DNA of 64,000 bases from Sphaerospermopsis sp. SIO1G1 (lineage in GTDB: Bacteria; Cyanobacteriota; Cyanobacteriia; Cyanobacteriales; Nostocaceae), in NCBI GenBank assembly GCA_010672785.1, contig JAAHFX010000002.1:806410-870409 (forward strand), written 5' to 3'. Made by a program: the position numbers and the translations under genes. Every line of letters begins with the position of its first letter. Position 1 is the first letter of the stretch. The notes beneath the pieces were generated by a model that was given only the letters and a program-made list of their open reading frames with translations, made no database searches and was not told the DNA's origin. Below, piece after piece: positions 9,268 through 19,299 of the stretch.

Positions 9268-9942
9268 ATGATTATGGATGCAGAAAATCGGGCATTTCAA
9301 AGCCAAGGTGGTAGTAGTGATTCTGTCTATCAAATGGTGGCTAAAACAGTAAAAAAATTACATTCTGGTGGAGGTATATTTCTGGATATAGGCTGTGGTA
9401 TTGGTAGATTAAATCCATTTCTTCAAGACAAAATCAGCCACTATATTGGTGTAGATGTCATCCGTTATGATGATTTACCAACAGACATAGAATTCATTCC
9501 TTTTAATTTAGATATTGGTAAAGTTCCTTTAGAAGATAAATATGCTGATGTAGTCTGTGCAGTAGAAACCATTGAACATTTAGAAAATCCACGTGCTTTT
9601 GTGAGAGAAATGGTGAGATTAGCTAAACCAGGTGGTTTAGTGATAGTAACTACACCAAATCAGTTAAGCTTGTTAAGTAAGTTAACTCTGATTCTGAAAA
9701 ATCAATTTAATGCTTTTCAGGAAGCTCCCGGTCTTTATCCTGCACATATTACAGCATTATTAGAAATTGATTTAATCAGAATATTTATAGAGTGTGGGTT
9801 AACTGATATTCACATAGAATATACTAACAGTGGGCGGATACCTTTTACACCTTGGCATTGGCCGAATAATTTAGGTTTTAGAGGACGGACTTTTAGTGAC
9901 AATATTCTTTGTATGGGAATTAAGTCACTAGTCAAGGATTGA
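9268..9942 (+). CDS. SAM-dependent class I methyltransferase
   Basis: A 224-residue Rossmann-fold methyltransferase. Motif I is IFLDIGCGIGR, the acidic end of the second strand is YIGVDVIRYDD, and the motif IV region is VCAVETIEHLENP followed by LAKPGGLVIVTTPN. This fits the Methyltransf_11/25 type that methylates small molecules or sugars. Placed between glycosyltransferase and FkbM genes, it probably methylates a glycan residue or terminates the chain. ATG at 9268 begins MIMDAEN; a second ATG lies two codons on, and no ribosome binding site decides between them. Confidence 0.85.
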   Translation: MIMDAENRAFQSQGGSSDSVYQMVAKTVKKLHSGGGIFLDIGCGIGRLNPFLQDKISHYIGVDVIRYDDLPTDIEFIPFNLDIGKVPLEDKYADVVCAVETIEHLENPRAFVREMVRLAKPGGLVIVTTPNQLSLLSKLTLILKNQFNAFQEAPGLYPAHITALLEIDLIRIFIECGLTDIHIEYTNSGRIPFTPWHWPNNLGFRGRTFSDNILCMGIKSLVKD

Positions 9943-10062
9943 ATTGGAAGATTTTTTAGTTGAGGTAAACAGGTAAAAAAAGAATTAATGTGTAGTTCAT
10001 TAGACAGGGAAACCCTATATTTTCAAAAATTTTAGGTATTAAATTTTCAGGAATATATTTTT

Positions 10063-10986
10063 ATGAATGTTGCGGGAATTTTTAAACCAGAATACTTTTA
10101 TCAACCCAAAAAAGCTTTACAACGGTTGTTGTATTTTCAAGCAAGACCAAATACAGAATTTGTAGATCAAAGACTTCCTTGGGGTATGAATATTAGAATT
10201 CGTCCTTTAGAGGAACATGGCAAAATTATTTCTACTTTGGGAGTTATTGATTTAGCAGTTACTGAAACACTGTGGCGTTTGGCTGAACCAGGAGAATTAG
10301 TGGTAGATGTTGGTGCTAATATTGGTTATATGAGTGCAGTTTTAGCGGCTCGTGTTAGTAGTACCGATGGTGGTTCTGTTTGGTCTTTTGAAGCTCATCC
10401 AGAAATTTTTACTGAATTAAAATACAATGTAGATAATTGGCAAAAACAGTTAAAAAATATAAATTTTCATATTAAAAATCTGGCTGTTTCTAATACTCAT
10501 GGACAAATTGAACTGAGGATTCCTGAATCTTTTGCGAGTAATCGTGGTCTGGCTTCAGTTGTCACACAAGAGAAATATTTATCGGAAAATATTACCAATG
10601 AATCACAGTCTCTAACCATAGAGTCCTGTTATTTAGATGAGATTTTCCGCAACCAAAATATAGGTGTCTTAAAAATAGATGTAGAAGGACATGAACTACA
10701 AGTCCTCAAAGGAGCAGTCAAGTTACTTACAGATAGAAGAATTAGAGATTGTGTGTTTGAAGAACATTTAGATTACCCTACACCTGTAACTAATTTGTTG
10801 GAAAGTTTTGGTTATCAAGTTTTGAGAATTAAAAGAGGTTTTAATAGGCCCATTGTCTTAGAACCAAACTCACAAATTTCTCGGACAAGTTGGCAACCAA
10901 CGAGTTTTATTGCAACTCAGAATTCGGAAAGGTTAATAAAGTTATTTGCAAAACCTGGTTGGCAAATTCTCAAAGCGAAATTATGA
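10063..10986 (+). CDS. FkbM family methyltransferase
   Basis: A 307-residue SAM-dependent O-methyltransferase of the FkbM family. It shows motif I VVDVGANIGYMSAVLA, the following acidic strand SFEAHPE, and the FkbM hallmark VLKIDVEGHELQVLKGA near the C terminus. FkbM enzymes methylate hydroxyl groups on sugars or polyketides, and in glycan clusters are thought to modify the repeat unit. An N-terminal extension of about 80 residues precedes the core, longer than in the other two FkbM proteins here. It is separated from the preceding gene by 120 bases but lies on the same strand. Confidence 0.88.
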   Translation: MNVAGIFKPEYFYQPKKALQRLLYFQARPNTEFVDQRLPWGMNIRIRPLEEHGKIISTLGVIDLAVTETLWRLAEPGELVVDVGANIGYMSAVLAARVSSTDGGSVWSFEAHPEIFTELKYNVDNWQKQLKNINFHIKNLAVSNTHGQIELRIPESFASNRGLASVVTQEKYLSENITNESQSLTIESCYLDEIFRNQNIGVLKIDVEGHELQVLKGAVKLLTDRRIRDCVFEEHLDYPTPVTNLLESFGYQVLRIKRGFNRPIVLEPNSQISRTSWQPTSFIATQNSERLIKLFAKPGWQILKAKL

Positions 10987-11022
10987 TCAAAATTTGTTAA
11001 CAAAATTGATTAGGCCAAACAA

Positions 11023-12402
11023 GTGATTACAAACACGAAACAGGAATTATCAAAATCTTCTTTTTGGGAAAAACTAGATTGGAATTGGACACACACCTTT
11101 ATTGCAGTACAATTCTGCCTACAAATATTACTCCTCTTTCCAGCTATCGGTATATTCCGAGCGCCAATCAGAGTTGCTGCTTTTGGTATTGGTTTATTCT
11201 TCTTGATATGGCTACCCAAAGAAGAAAAAAAGAAGCATCCAGCCACAGTACCAGCTGTAATAGTGTTACTAATTATGCTGTTACAGTTTTGCCTCCATCC
11301 TTACATAAATTCTATTACCGCAGCCTTAGCTCAAGCAATTATGTATATTGCTATTCTTAGTCCTCTATTTTGGGTAAGAGGTATTAAAATTACACCTCAT
11401 GCTTTTGAAAGTTTAATGTTTTTAATGTGGGGTATAAATGTCTTAAGTACAATTTTTGGTGTGTTACAGGTTTACTATCCTGGTCAATTTCAGTTAAGTC
11501 TTTCCACTGTTATCCAAAATAACCCATTTCAAGGAGAGAACTTATTAATTACTTTGGCAAATGGTAGTCAAACATATAGACCGATGGGTTTAACGGATGT
11601 TCCAGGCGGTGCTGCAACTTCAGGTTTATATGCTCTGTTATTTGGTGTAGTAATTGCTCTGAGAAATAAAAACCCAATCATCAGAATTTTGGGTATTGTT
11701 AGTGGAGGACTGGGTTTATTTTGTATCTATTTGACTCAGCTTCGTTCTGTATTAGTATTAGCTGCTATTTCTATGATTGTGTTGACGGTAGTTTTGTTGA
11801 GGGTTGGACAAATTGGCCGCGCAACAGCAATGATATTTGGAACGACAGGTTTGTTTTTCGGTTCTTTTTTATGGGCGATCGCTATCGGTGGACAGTCAAC
11901 CTTGGAAAGAATAAATAGCTTATTTGCTCAGTCTCCCCAAGAAGTATACCAACAAAATAGAGGTATCTTTTTGCAAGAAACTATTGAAAGATTACTACCC
12001 CAATATCCTCTAGGCGCTGGTTTAGGACGTTGGGGAATGATTAATAGTTATTTTGGTGACAATACAGATTTAGTATCCCAACCTATTTGGGTAGAAATTC
12101 AATGGACTGGATGGTTGTTAGATGGAGGATTACCACTAATCTTTGCTTACATATTTACAATTTACTTTGCCTGTACTACAGCTTGGAAAATTGCCATTAA
12201 TCGTCAATTAGGAGATTTTGCCCTCTGGGGTGGGTTAATTTTTGCCTATGATATTGGGGTAATAGCATTAACTTTTAACTACCCTATTTTTATGAGTCAA
12301 GGGGGTATGACATTCTGGTTATTAAATGCGGCCTTGTTTGTAGCTGCTAATCATATTCTCAACCAACAATCTTCAAATATGTCAGATGCAGAAGAGCTAT
12401 GA
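11023..12402 (+). CDS. O-antigen polymerase/ligase-like (Wzy/HpsL-type) membrane protein
   Basis: A 459-residue protein with about twelve hydrophobic segments and a long non-membrane loop at roughly residues 295-360, the arrangement of the Wzy_C/WaaL superfamily. These proteins join lipid-linked glycan units in the periplasm (polymerase) or transfer them to an acceptor (ligase). The position, between glycosyltransferases and with a flippase downstream, favours a polymerase; resemblance to the ligase-like protein of cyanobacterial hormogonium polysaccharide loci is also possible. Translation starts at a GTG (11023). Its stop overlaps the start of the next glycosyltransferase by ATGA. Sequence alone cannot separate polymerase from ligase. 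Confidence 0.8.
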   Translation: MITNTKQELSKSSFWEKLDWNWTHTFIAVQFCLQILLLFPAIGIFRAPIRVAAFGIGLFFLIWLPKEEKKKHPATVPAVIVLLIMLLQFCLHPYINSITAALAQAIMYIAILSPLFWVRGIKITPHAFESLMFLMWGINVLSTIFGVLQVYYPGQFQLSLSTVIQNNPFQGENLLITLANGSQTYRPMGLTDVPGGAATSGLYALLFGVVIALRNKNPIIRILGIVSGGLGLFCIYLTQLRSVLVLAAISMIVLTVVLLRVGQIGRATAMIFGTTGLFFGSFLWAIAIGGQSTLERINSLFAQSPQEVYQQNRGIFLQETIERLLPQYPLGAGLGRWGMINSYFGDNTDLVSQPIWVEIQWTGWLLDGGLPLIFAYIFTIYFACTTAWKIAINRQLGDFALWGGLIFAYDIGVIALTFNYPIFMSQGGMTFWLLNAALFVAANHILNQQSSNMSDAEEL

Positions 12403-13526
12403 ATTCTTATTTGTTAGTAACAGGTGATTTTGTTAAAACTGGGGGAATGGATCGGGCTAACTTTGCTGTAGCAGAATATTTAGCAAAGCAAGGTGAACAA
12501 GTCCATTTAGTAGCTTATAGAGTTGCTGCTGAATTATTAACATATGCCAATGTGAGATTTCACCAAGTTCCTAAAATAGCTAATTCTTATTTATTAAGTA
12601 GTCCTTTGCTCGCACAATTTGGCAGAATTTGGGCGAAAAAAATCACTGCTGAGGGAGGAAGGGTGTTAGTTAATGGTGGTAACTGTGAATGGCCAGATGT
12701 GAACTGGGTACATTATGTTCATGCTGCTTATCAAGCAAATCAACAAGTTAATTGGCTACGTCGCTCAAAAACATCATTTGCTAACAAATTGTCTTTGCAT
12801 AAAGAAAGGCAAGCATTAGAATCAGCAACAAAAATAATTGTCAATTCCGAACGTACGAAACAAGATTTAATTGCAAGATTAAACATTTCCAAGCAAAAAA
12901 TACATCCTATTTATTATGGAATTGATCCTCAAGTTTTTTATCCAGTTACAGCAGATGAAAAAATTGCACTACGTCAACATTTGGGCTGGAATGAAAATAA
13001 ACCAGTAGTAGTATTTATAGGTGCTTTAGGCGATCGCCGGAAAGGTTTTGATACCCTATTTGCAGCTTGGCAAAAACTATGTAAATCTTCTCATTGGGAT
13101 GCTAAATTAGTAGTAATTGGTAGTGGTGCAGAACTACCTTTATGGCAAAACCGTACTGCTAATGCTGGGATTTCTAGCATTAATTTTTTGGGTTTTCGTA
13201 ATGATGTACCAAAATTACTACAAGCGGCTGATTGCTTAGTTGCTCCCACTCGTTATGAAGCTTATGGTTTAGGTGTACATGAAGCTCTGTGTTGTGGTTT
13301 ACCAGCTTTAGTTAGTGCTGATGCTGGAGTTGCTGAACAGTATCCAGAGGAATTGCAAGAGTTGTTAATTCCTGATCCTGATCATGTAACTGATTTGGTT
13401 ACAAAGCTAGAAAAATGGTATGAAAACCAAAAAGGTTACACTGATATAGTATTGTCAATAGCACAGAAATTACGAAGTTATACTTGGGATGATATGGCTC
13501 GATCTATTCAGCAATTAATGTTATGA
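12399..13526 (+). CDS. Glycosyltransferase family 4
   Basis: A 375-residue GT4-type glycosyltransferase. An N-terminal GG loop (FVKTGGMDRANF) and the C-terminal motifs GDRRKGFDTLF (donor-binding R/K) and EAYGLGVHEAL (E-x7-E) are all present. It is translationally coupled to the Wzy/ligase-like gene through a 4-base overlap. It probably adds one residue of the repeat unit. It ends the first tight run of the cluster; a 96-base gap and a DUF29 gene follow. Confidence 0.9.
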   Translation: MNSYLLVTGDFVKTGGMDRANFAVAEYLAKQGEQVHLVAYRVAAELLTYANVRFHQVPKIANSYLLSSPLLAQFGRIWAKKITAEGGRVLVNGGNCEWPDVNWVHYVHAAYQANQQVNWLRRSKTSFANKLSLHKERQALESATKIIVNSERTKQDLIARLNISKQKIHPIYYGIDPQVFYPVTADEKIALRQHLGWNENKPVVVFIGALGDRRKGFDTLFAAWQKLCKSSHWDAKLVVIGSGAELPLWQNRTANAGISSINFLGFRNDVPKLLQAADCLVAPTRYEAYGLGVHEALCCGLPALVSADAGVAEQYPEELQELLIPDPDHVTDLVTKLEKWYENQKGYTDIVLSIAQKLRSYTWDDMARSIQQLML

Positions 13527-13622
13527 ATTATCTAAAATTATGTTTAAGTTATTCTTTCAAATTAAAGAATAAGAGAGAAGTAAAATTGAAATATCAAAGG
13601 TAAGCAAAGGACTAAACAAATA

Positions 13623-14066
13623 ATGTCATCATCTCTTTATGATAACGATTACAACCAGTGGACACAACATACAATTCAACAAATTAGAAACCGCAATTTT
13701 GATTACATAGATTGGGATAATTTAATTGAAGAATTAGAGAGCATGGGGAAAAATGATAAACGCGCCCTAATTAGTCTTTTAACTCGTGTAATAGAACATC
13801 TTCTCAAATTATCTTATTGGGAATCTGAAAAATCTAGATGTGGTAATCATTTGTCTGCGGAGATAGTCCACTTTCGCGCCCAAATTCAAGGACGGCTAGA
13901 AGATAGTCCTAGCCTCAATTCTCAGCTACAAACATTTTATGAAAAAGCCCACCCTGTAGCTATAAAATCTGTTTCTAAGTTATTTTCACTACCTCCAGAT
14001 GCTCAGATTAGCCTCTCACAAGCTTTAGATGAAAACTGGTTTCCCAATGATACAATTACTGATTAG
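13623..14066 (+). CDS. DUF29 family protein
   Basis: A 147-residue protein matching the cyanobacterial DUF29 family from its pattern: an opening YDNDYNQWTQHTIQQIRN, the WDNLIEELESMGKND segment, and a helical core with HLLKLSYW. The family is very abundant in cyanobacteria, often near mobile or accessory genes, and has no assigned function. It interrupts the glycan cluster and has no evident link to polysaccharide synthesis, so it may be a passenger. All-helical and soluble by inspection. Confidence 0.85.
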   Translation: MSSSLYDNDYNQWTQHTIQQIRNRNFDYIDWDNLIEELESMGKNDKRALISLLTRVIEHLLKLSYWESEKSRCGNHLSAEIVHFRAQIQGRLEDSPSLNSQLQTFYEKAHPVAIKSVSKLFSLPPDAQISLSQALDENWFPNDTITD

Positions 14067-14216
14067 AGATTTTTTGCTTGATTTAGATTTGGGCGATCGC
14101 CAGCAGGCTTTGATACCATTTCAACATCCAAAAAACCTTGGAAATTATTACCTGTCTGCATAGCAATAATTTTTCAGTAAATCCTAAATATATACCAATC
14201 AAGATTAATTAAAATC

Positions 14217-14999
14217 ATGGAATTAGAAAAGACACTATTAAAACTACTTCCTAGCTTTTTCCGTCTTCCAGCCAAGTATTACTATCATCAGCTTAGACAT
14301 AGGCTTGAAAAAGAGATATTTTATCTTCATAAGTTAGGAATTAAGAATAAACGCGCAATTGATATAGGGGCAAATTCAGGGATGTATACCTATGCGCTTT
14401 CCCGGTTATCTGATGTAGTAGAGGTTTTTGAACCTCAAGTATGGTGTACTAAAAATATAGCATCATATAGTAAAATTTCGTCTTGTCAGATTAATATTTA
14501 CAATGTAGGTTTAGCTGACTTTAATGGGTCACTAAACTTACACATTCCTCTTAGTGAAGGTGACTATTCAGAATTAGTACAAGGCTTGGGCAAACTTACT
14601 ACTGGATTAGGTAGTTTTAGAGAATTAGAAGGTGAACAAACAACCTTAAAAGTGCCAGTACATAAACTAGATGATTATAACTTCCAAGATGTAGGTTTTA
14701 TCAAAATTGATGTTGAAGGATTTGAATCTAAAGTAATTGCAGGAGCTAGTCAAACTATTATTAGGGAAAAGCCAATCATCCTTATGGAAGTAGAAAATAG
14801 ACATTTAGATGGTAAGTCTATCACAGATGTATTTGAACAAATATCTAATATGGGATATGAAGGTAGTTTTATACACCAAGGCTGTTTAAACAAACTAGCT
14901 GAATTTTATCCTCAAATAAAAGAGAAACAAAATTATTTTTTAGATGCTCAATTGCAAAATCAGTATATCAATAATTTTATTTTTCAACCTATATTATAA
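14217..14999 (+). CDS. FkbM family methyltransferase
   Basis: A 260-residue FkbM-type O-methyltransferase: motif I is AIDIGANSGMYTYALS, the acidic strand is VEVFEPQ, and the family hallmark is VGFIKIDVEGFESKVIAGA. It is distinct in sequence from the other two FkbM proteins of the cluster, so the three probably methylate different positions or sugars. A glycosyltransferase gene follows after 11 bases. The 150-base gap before it contains only a HIP1 site at about 14093. Confidence 0.88.
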   Translation: MELEKTLLKLLPSFFRLPAKYYYHQLRHRLEKEIFYLHKLGIKNKRAIDIGANSGMYTYALSRLSDVVEVFEPQVWCTKNIASYSKISSCQINIYNVGLADFNGSLNLHIPLSEGDYSELVQGLGKLTTGLGSFRELEGEQTTLKVPVHKLDDYNFQDVGFIKIDVEGFESKVIAGASQTIIREKPIILMEVENRHLDGKSITDVFEQISNMGYEGSFIHQGCLNKLAEFYPQIKEKQNYFLDAQLQNQYINNFIFQPIL

Positions 15000-15010
15000 T
15001 TTTAAGATTA

Positions 15011-16168
15011 ATGCGTATTATCTTATTACTTCCTGTTCCACCCTTACCATTAGGAGATGCTGCATCTCGATGGTTTTATGTCTTGGTAAAGGGTTTAGTT
15101 AAAAAAGGTCATAAATTAACTACATTTGTTGTTTGCAAAGATAGAGAAACAATTGATAAACTAACTCATATTTTTCCAGTACCGGAGTATGATTTGCGTT
15201 GTTACCTTGTTCCTAAACAACTAGGGATTATATCTAAATTTAAAACTATACAACGTCCTTATTCCTATATATTCAGTTATGAATTACAAACAGACTTATA
15301 TAGTGAACTTACTAAAAAGTATGATGTATTCCATTGCGAAGTTATTTGGAGTGGTTGGCTAGGGCTGAAACATTTGGAAAAAGCATTACTTAATATTCAT
15401 TACTTGTTTTCTTTAGATGGGAGTTTTGAAAACAATCAATCTTTAGAAAATAGGTTCAGAAAATTTCTAACCTATCGAGCTGAACAAAAATTATTAAAAT
15501 CTTTTCCGAGAATAATTACTTTATCAGATCGCCTCAATAAACATATTCAAACCATCAATCCTCAAGCAAAAATTTACACAGTTCCATTAGGTATTGATTT
15601 TTCACTATATCCTTTTTCACAACAAAATAAAATCAATCCACAGCCTATAGTAGGAGTAATTGGTAGTTTTAATTGGACACCATCATATACTGCTGCTGAA
15701 CGACTTTTAACCAGGCTATGGCCAGAAATTAAACGCCTTATTCCTAATGCAAAACTACAAATTGTAGGACGTAGCGCAAGAGATGCACTAGCAAAATTCA
15801 CTGATATAGAAAGTTTAGAAATTTATCAAAATGTTCCCGATATTTTCCCATATTTTGCTAACATAGATGTTATGTTATATGCACCAATTTCTGGCAGTGG
15901 CATGAAGGTTAAAGTTATGGAAGCTTTTGCTTTAGGAACACCTGTTGTGACTACATCTGAAGGAGTAGAGGGTATTCCGGCTGAAGATGGAATTCATGCT
16001 GGTATTTGTGAGGATGATCAAGGTTTAATTGATCGGACTGTAGAATTATTAAATAATCCAAATTTACGCCAGGAAAGGAGGGTGAAAGCTAGAGAGTTAT
16101 TGGAATTTTATTGTAGTCCACAGGTGACGGTAGGAAGAATTGAGCAAATTTATCAGTCAATTATCTAA
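15011..16168 (+). CDS. Glycosyltransferase family 4
   Basis: A 385-residue GT4-type glycosyltransferase. Its start MRIILLLPVPPLPLGDAASRW lacks the usual GG and instead has G-D-A-A-S-R, a form common in a subset of sugar transferases. The C-terminal domain has VGVIGSFNWTPSYTAAERLL and the late motif GSGMKVKVMEAFALGTPVV, where the first glutamate of E-x7-E is replaced by glycine/serine while E-A-F-A-L-G is kept. This variant also occurs in active GT4 enzymes. Tightly packed between two FkbM genes (gaps of 11 bases each), so very likely co-transcribed with them. Confidence 0.85.
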   Translation: MRIILLLPVPPLPLGDAASRWFYVLVKGLVKKGHKLTTFVVCKDRETIDKLTHIFPVPEYDLRCYLVPKQLGIISKFKTIQRPYSYIFSYELQTDLYSELTKKYDVFHCEVIWSGWLGLKHLEKALLNIHYLFSLDGSFENNQSLENRFRKFLTYRAEQKLLKSFPRIITLSDRLNKHIQTINPQAKIYTVPLGIDFSLYPFSQQNKINPQPIVGVIGSFNWTPSYTAAERLLTRLWPEIKRLIPNAKLQIVGRSARDALAKFTDIESLEIYQNVPDIFPYFANIDVMLYAPISGSGMKVKVMEAFALGTPVVTTSEGVEGIPAEDGIHAGICEDDQGLIDRTVELLNNPNLRQERRVKARELLEFYCSPQVTVGRIEQIYQSII

Positions 16169-16179
16169 TTAACAATTTT

Positions 16180-16974
16180 ATGAACATTCAAAGTATTACT
16201 CGTGATTTATGGTTATTAACTAATTTCCGTAATGGATGGGAAATGGTAAGTTATTTACGACATCCCAAGCCAATTAGTAAAGCTATATTAAGAAATGGTA
16301 CAACCATTGTACATCCTGAAAAATTAGGCTTAGTAGAAGCAATTATAGAATTATGGCATAAAAAAGCTTATTTTCCTAAAGATTTTTATACTCCAAAAAC
16401 AGATGATGTGATTGTAGATTTAGGAGCAAATATTGGACTATTTACCTTACAAGCTGCTAAACTCAACCCTGATGCTAGGATTTTCTCTTTTGAGCCTTTT
16501 CCAGAAAATTTTTCCTATTTATATCAAAACATCAGCAACTTTGGCTTAGATAATGTAATGACATATCAGTATGCTATTAGTAATAGCTATAGGCAAGACT
16601 TTTTCCAGCAAACTAGTTCTCGCTCATTAGATCATCAGCTAGTTAATGGGTATGAAGACAATATAAATGATAGTTCAGCAGATTTATTTTCTGTTGAAGT
16701 GATCCCTATAGATGCAATATTTGATATTGCCAATATTGAAGAAATTGCTATGTTAAAAATTGATATTGAAGGTTCAGAATTAGATATTTTTAAATCAATT
16801 TCAGACAGTATTTTGAAACGGATAAAATTATTAGCAATTGAATACCATGACAATTTAAGACCAGGTACTCTAGATATAATTAGATCAAAATTAAAATATA
16901 CTCATGATATAAGAAATATCCCTTCAAATTTGTCAGGTTGTGGATTATTGTTTGCTTCACCTCAAGCTGAGTAA
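16180..16974 (+). CDS. FkbM family methyltransferase
   Basis: A 264-residue FkbM-type O-methyltransferase with motif I VIVDLGANIGLFTLQAA, acidic strand FSFEPFPENF, and the family hallmark MLKIDIEGSELDIFKSI. It sits 11 bases after one glycosyltransferase gene and 9 bases before another. Third FkbM enzyme of the cluster; its target hydroxyl is unknown. Length and motif order are normal for the family. Confidence 0.88.
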   Translation: MNIQSITRDLWLLTNFRNGWEMVSYLRHPKPISKAILRNGTTIVHPEKLGLVEAIIELWHKKAYFPKDFYTPKTDDVIVDLGANIGLFTLQAAKLNPDARIFSFEPFPENFSYLYQNISNFGLDNVMTYQYAISNSYRQDFFQQTSSRSLDHQLVNGYEDNINDSSADLFSVEVIPIDAIFDIANIEEIAMLKIDIEGSELDIFKSISDSILKRIKLLAIEYHDNLRPGTLDIIRSKLKYTHDIRNIPSNLSGCGLLFASPQAE

Positions 16975-16983
16975 ATAATAAAA

Positions 16984-18111
16984 ATGAAAGTTGCCTTCAA
17001 TGCTAGACTCTTAAAATCTCCCACCCTCAGAGGATGGAATCGTTATACTATCAACCTTTTGGTAGAATTATCCTCATTAGATATAGAACTTTTCCTTTAT
17101 TCTGACACTCCATTACATGAAACACACCTAGCTAAATTACCAAAAGATAGTTATCAAATACGTATTGCACCCCCAATGCGTTATGCTTTATGGGAACAAT
17201 ATTGGTTGCCAAAACAATGTGAAAAAGATCAAGTAGATATCTTACATTGTCCTATGAATTTTGGTCTACCTTGGTCTAGTCATTGTTCACGGATTTTAAC
17301 ATTACATGACATCATAGATCAAGTTTATTACTTTCAAAATATTCCTTGGCATAAACAAGTTAATTTAGCTGATATACAAAATAAACTTTATCATTGGGTT
17401 GCTAGGAATCGAGCAGATCATATTATTACCGTTAGTGAATATTCAAAACAAGATATTGTCAAGTATTTGCAAATTCCAGGTAATAAAATTACAGTTATTT
17501 ATGAAGCTGCTGATCAAAAATTTCATAATCAGATAACTGCATCTCAACGCTTCCAAGTTAGAAATAAATATCAGTTAAAAAATCCTTATATTTTCTATGT
17601 TGGAGGTTGGGAAAAACGTAAAAATATTCCTTTTTTAATTCAAGCTTTTGCAAATGCTAATTTAGATGGAGTAGAATTAGTTTTGGCTGGAGGGAAAGAT
17701 GAACAACGTGATATACTCATGGAATTAGGTAAAACTTTAGGTATTGGCAATCAGTTGCGGTTATTAGGTTGGGTAGATGATGAAGACTTACCAGCACTTT
17801 ATGCTCAAGCTCTCTGCTTTGTTTACCCTAGTGAATATGAGGGTTTTGGATTACAATTATGTGAAGCAATGGCTGTTGGTTGTCCAGTTTTGGCAGCAAG
17901 AAGTACTTGTTTACCAGAAGTTTTAGGTAATGGAGGTGAAACTTTCAGGTTAGATGATGTGAACGAATTATCAAAGTTGCTTATTCAAGTATTTCAAGAT
18001 AGTGACTTTCGAGATAATTTAAAACAGCGTGCTGCTCAAAAATCTAAATATTATTCATGGAAAACTACTAGCTATGCTACAAATAATGTGTATTTAAAAT
18101 CAATAACATAA
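16984..18111 (+). CDS. Glycosyltransferase family 4
   Basis: A 375-residue GT4-type glycosyltransferase. The N-terminal region (MKVAFNARLLKSPTLRGWNRY) is of the mannosyl/rhamnosyl-transferase type that uses a G-x-x-R/Y loop. The C-terminal domain has YVGGWEKRKNIPFLIQAF (donor-binding K/R) and SEYEGFGLQLCEAMAVG, with E-x7-E intact. Its neighbours make it part of the same repeat-unit assembly line. A 280-base gap follows before the sulfotransferase gene. Confidence 0.9.
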   Translation: MKVAFNARLLKSPTLRGWNRYTINLLVELSSLDIELFLYSDTPLHETHLAKLPKDSYQIRIAPPMRYALWEQYWLPKQCEKDQVDILHCPMNFGLPWSSHCSRILTLHDIIDQVYYFQNIPWHKQVNLADIQNKLYHWVARNRADHIITVSEYSKQDIVKYLQIPGNKITVIYEAADQKFHNQITASQRFQVRNKYQLKNPYIFYVGGWEKRKNIPFLIQAFANANLDGVELVLAGGKDEQRDILMELGKTLGIGNQLRLLGWVDDEDLPALYAQALCFVYPSEYEGFGLQLCEAMAVGCPVLAARSTCLPEVLGNGGETFRLDDVNELSKLLIQVFQDSDFRDNLKQRAAQKSKYYSWKTTSYATNNVYLKSIT

Positions 18112-18390
18112 ATTTTCTACTAAAAAATCATCTACTTACTTATTAACTGGCTTTTTAACTTTAATAATTATGGCTCTCCCAGAGTGGGTATGATAATTTA
18201 ATCAAAAATAATGCTTGTTACTATTGTTATACAAACAATCCAGGAATACAAAACATTAGATTTAATAAAAATAAAAATGATTTTAATTTTATTGAATCTC
18301 TTGTTAGATAATGAATTTAAGAAACTATTTTTATGAAGCTTTCATATCTAGTTTAGAAGAGCCATAATTATCTAAATCAGAGGTAAACAA

Positions 18391-19236
18391 TTGAAAATGA
18401 ATATCAAAAATACAGTACACCGATGTTTTCGTAAATTGACTCAAATAACTAAGCCAAATATCCGTTTATGTTTTTTACACATCCCAAAATCTGGAGGTAC
18501 TTCCTTAGATTTTGCCATTAGAAAACCTTTATTTAGCTTTGAAGGGCAAGTATTTACTCCTGCAATGATTGAAGAGACAAAAAAGATGGTAGGGGATAAT
18601 TTTTCTATTACACACCCTCTTTTATGGAGTAATCATCAATTAATCTATTTGCAATACTTAGCTCTAGATTTCCCAATAGTAAGTGGACATTTCCCTTTCA
18701 GTAAAGAAGCTTATGACCGCGATGAAAGTCGTTATCATTATTTGACAATTCTTCGTGATCCAGTTGAAAGATGGATTTCCAACTACAGATACATAAAATT
18801 GAAAAATAAACATTATGCTCAAGAATATTATCCAATTCACGATGAATCTCTAACTTTACAACAACAATTAGATTCATGTATTAATGGTGACTTAGGTTTC
18901 TTTTTTGCTAATATCCAGTGTGCTTTTATTGGTGGTTATAATTTCTCTGGCAATGTTGATATGTCAGAAGTTGTCAAAAAAGCTAAAGAAAATCTAAAAG
19001 CTTTTAAAATTGTTGGGTTTCAGAATAAATTAAACGAATTTGCACTGAAGTTTGAAGATGAGTTTGGTTACAAAATTAGTATTGATAGACTCAATCGAAC
19101 TTCAGAAGGTATAGAATCTGCCCTTGAAGATCAACAAGTGAAAGAGTTATTTTCAGAAAATATTCGTAAAAAAATTCGTTCTCTATGTGTTTATGATTAT
19201 GAATTATATGAAACTGCACAAGAGTTATTTAGATAG
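18391..19236 (+). CDS. Sulfotransferase family 2 protein
   Basis: A 281-residue PAPS-dependent sulfotransferase. The 5'-phosphosulfate loop is HIPKSGGTS (30-38), and the 3'-phosphate site is LRDPVERWISNYR (121-133). Family 2 enzymes sulfate carbohydrates, so a sulfated exopolysaccharide is predicted. Start choice: TTG at 18391 lies 7 bases after GAGG (18380-18383), while the in-frame ATG at 18397 lies 13 bases after it; spacing favours the TTG but codon usage favours the ATG. A flippase gene follows closely. Confidence 0.85.
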   Translation: MKMNIKNTVHRCFRKLTQITKPNIRLCFLHIPKSGGTSLDFAIRKPLFSFEGQVFTPAMIEETKKMVGDNFSITHPLLWSNHQLIYLQYLALDFPIVSGHFPFSKEAYDRDESRYHYLTILRDPVERWISNYRYIKLKNKHYAQEYYPIHDESLTLQQQLDSCINGDLGFFFANIQCAFIGGYNFSGNVDMSEVVKKAKENLKAFKIVGFQNKLNEFALKFEDEFGYKISIDRLNRTSEGIESALEDQQVKELFSENIRKKIRSLCVYDYELYETAQELFR

Positions 19237-19299
19237 ATTTTTTGATGTTAATTGTTTTTGTTATTCTTTCTGAAACTTCATCAATTTAATACAAATAAA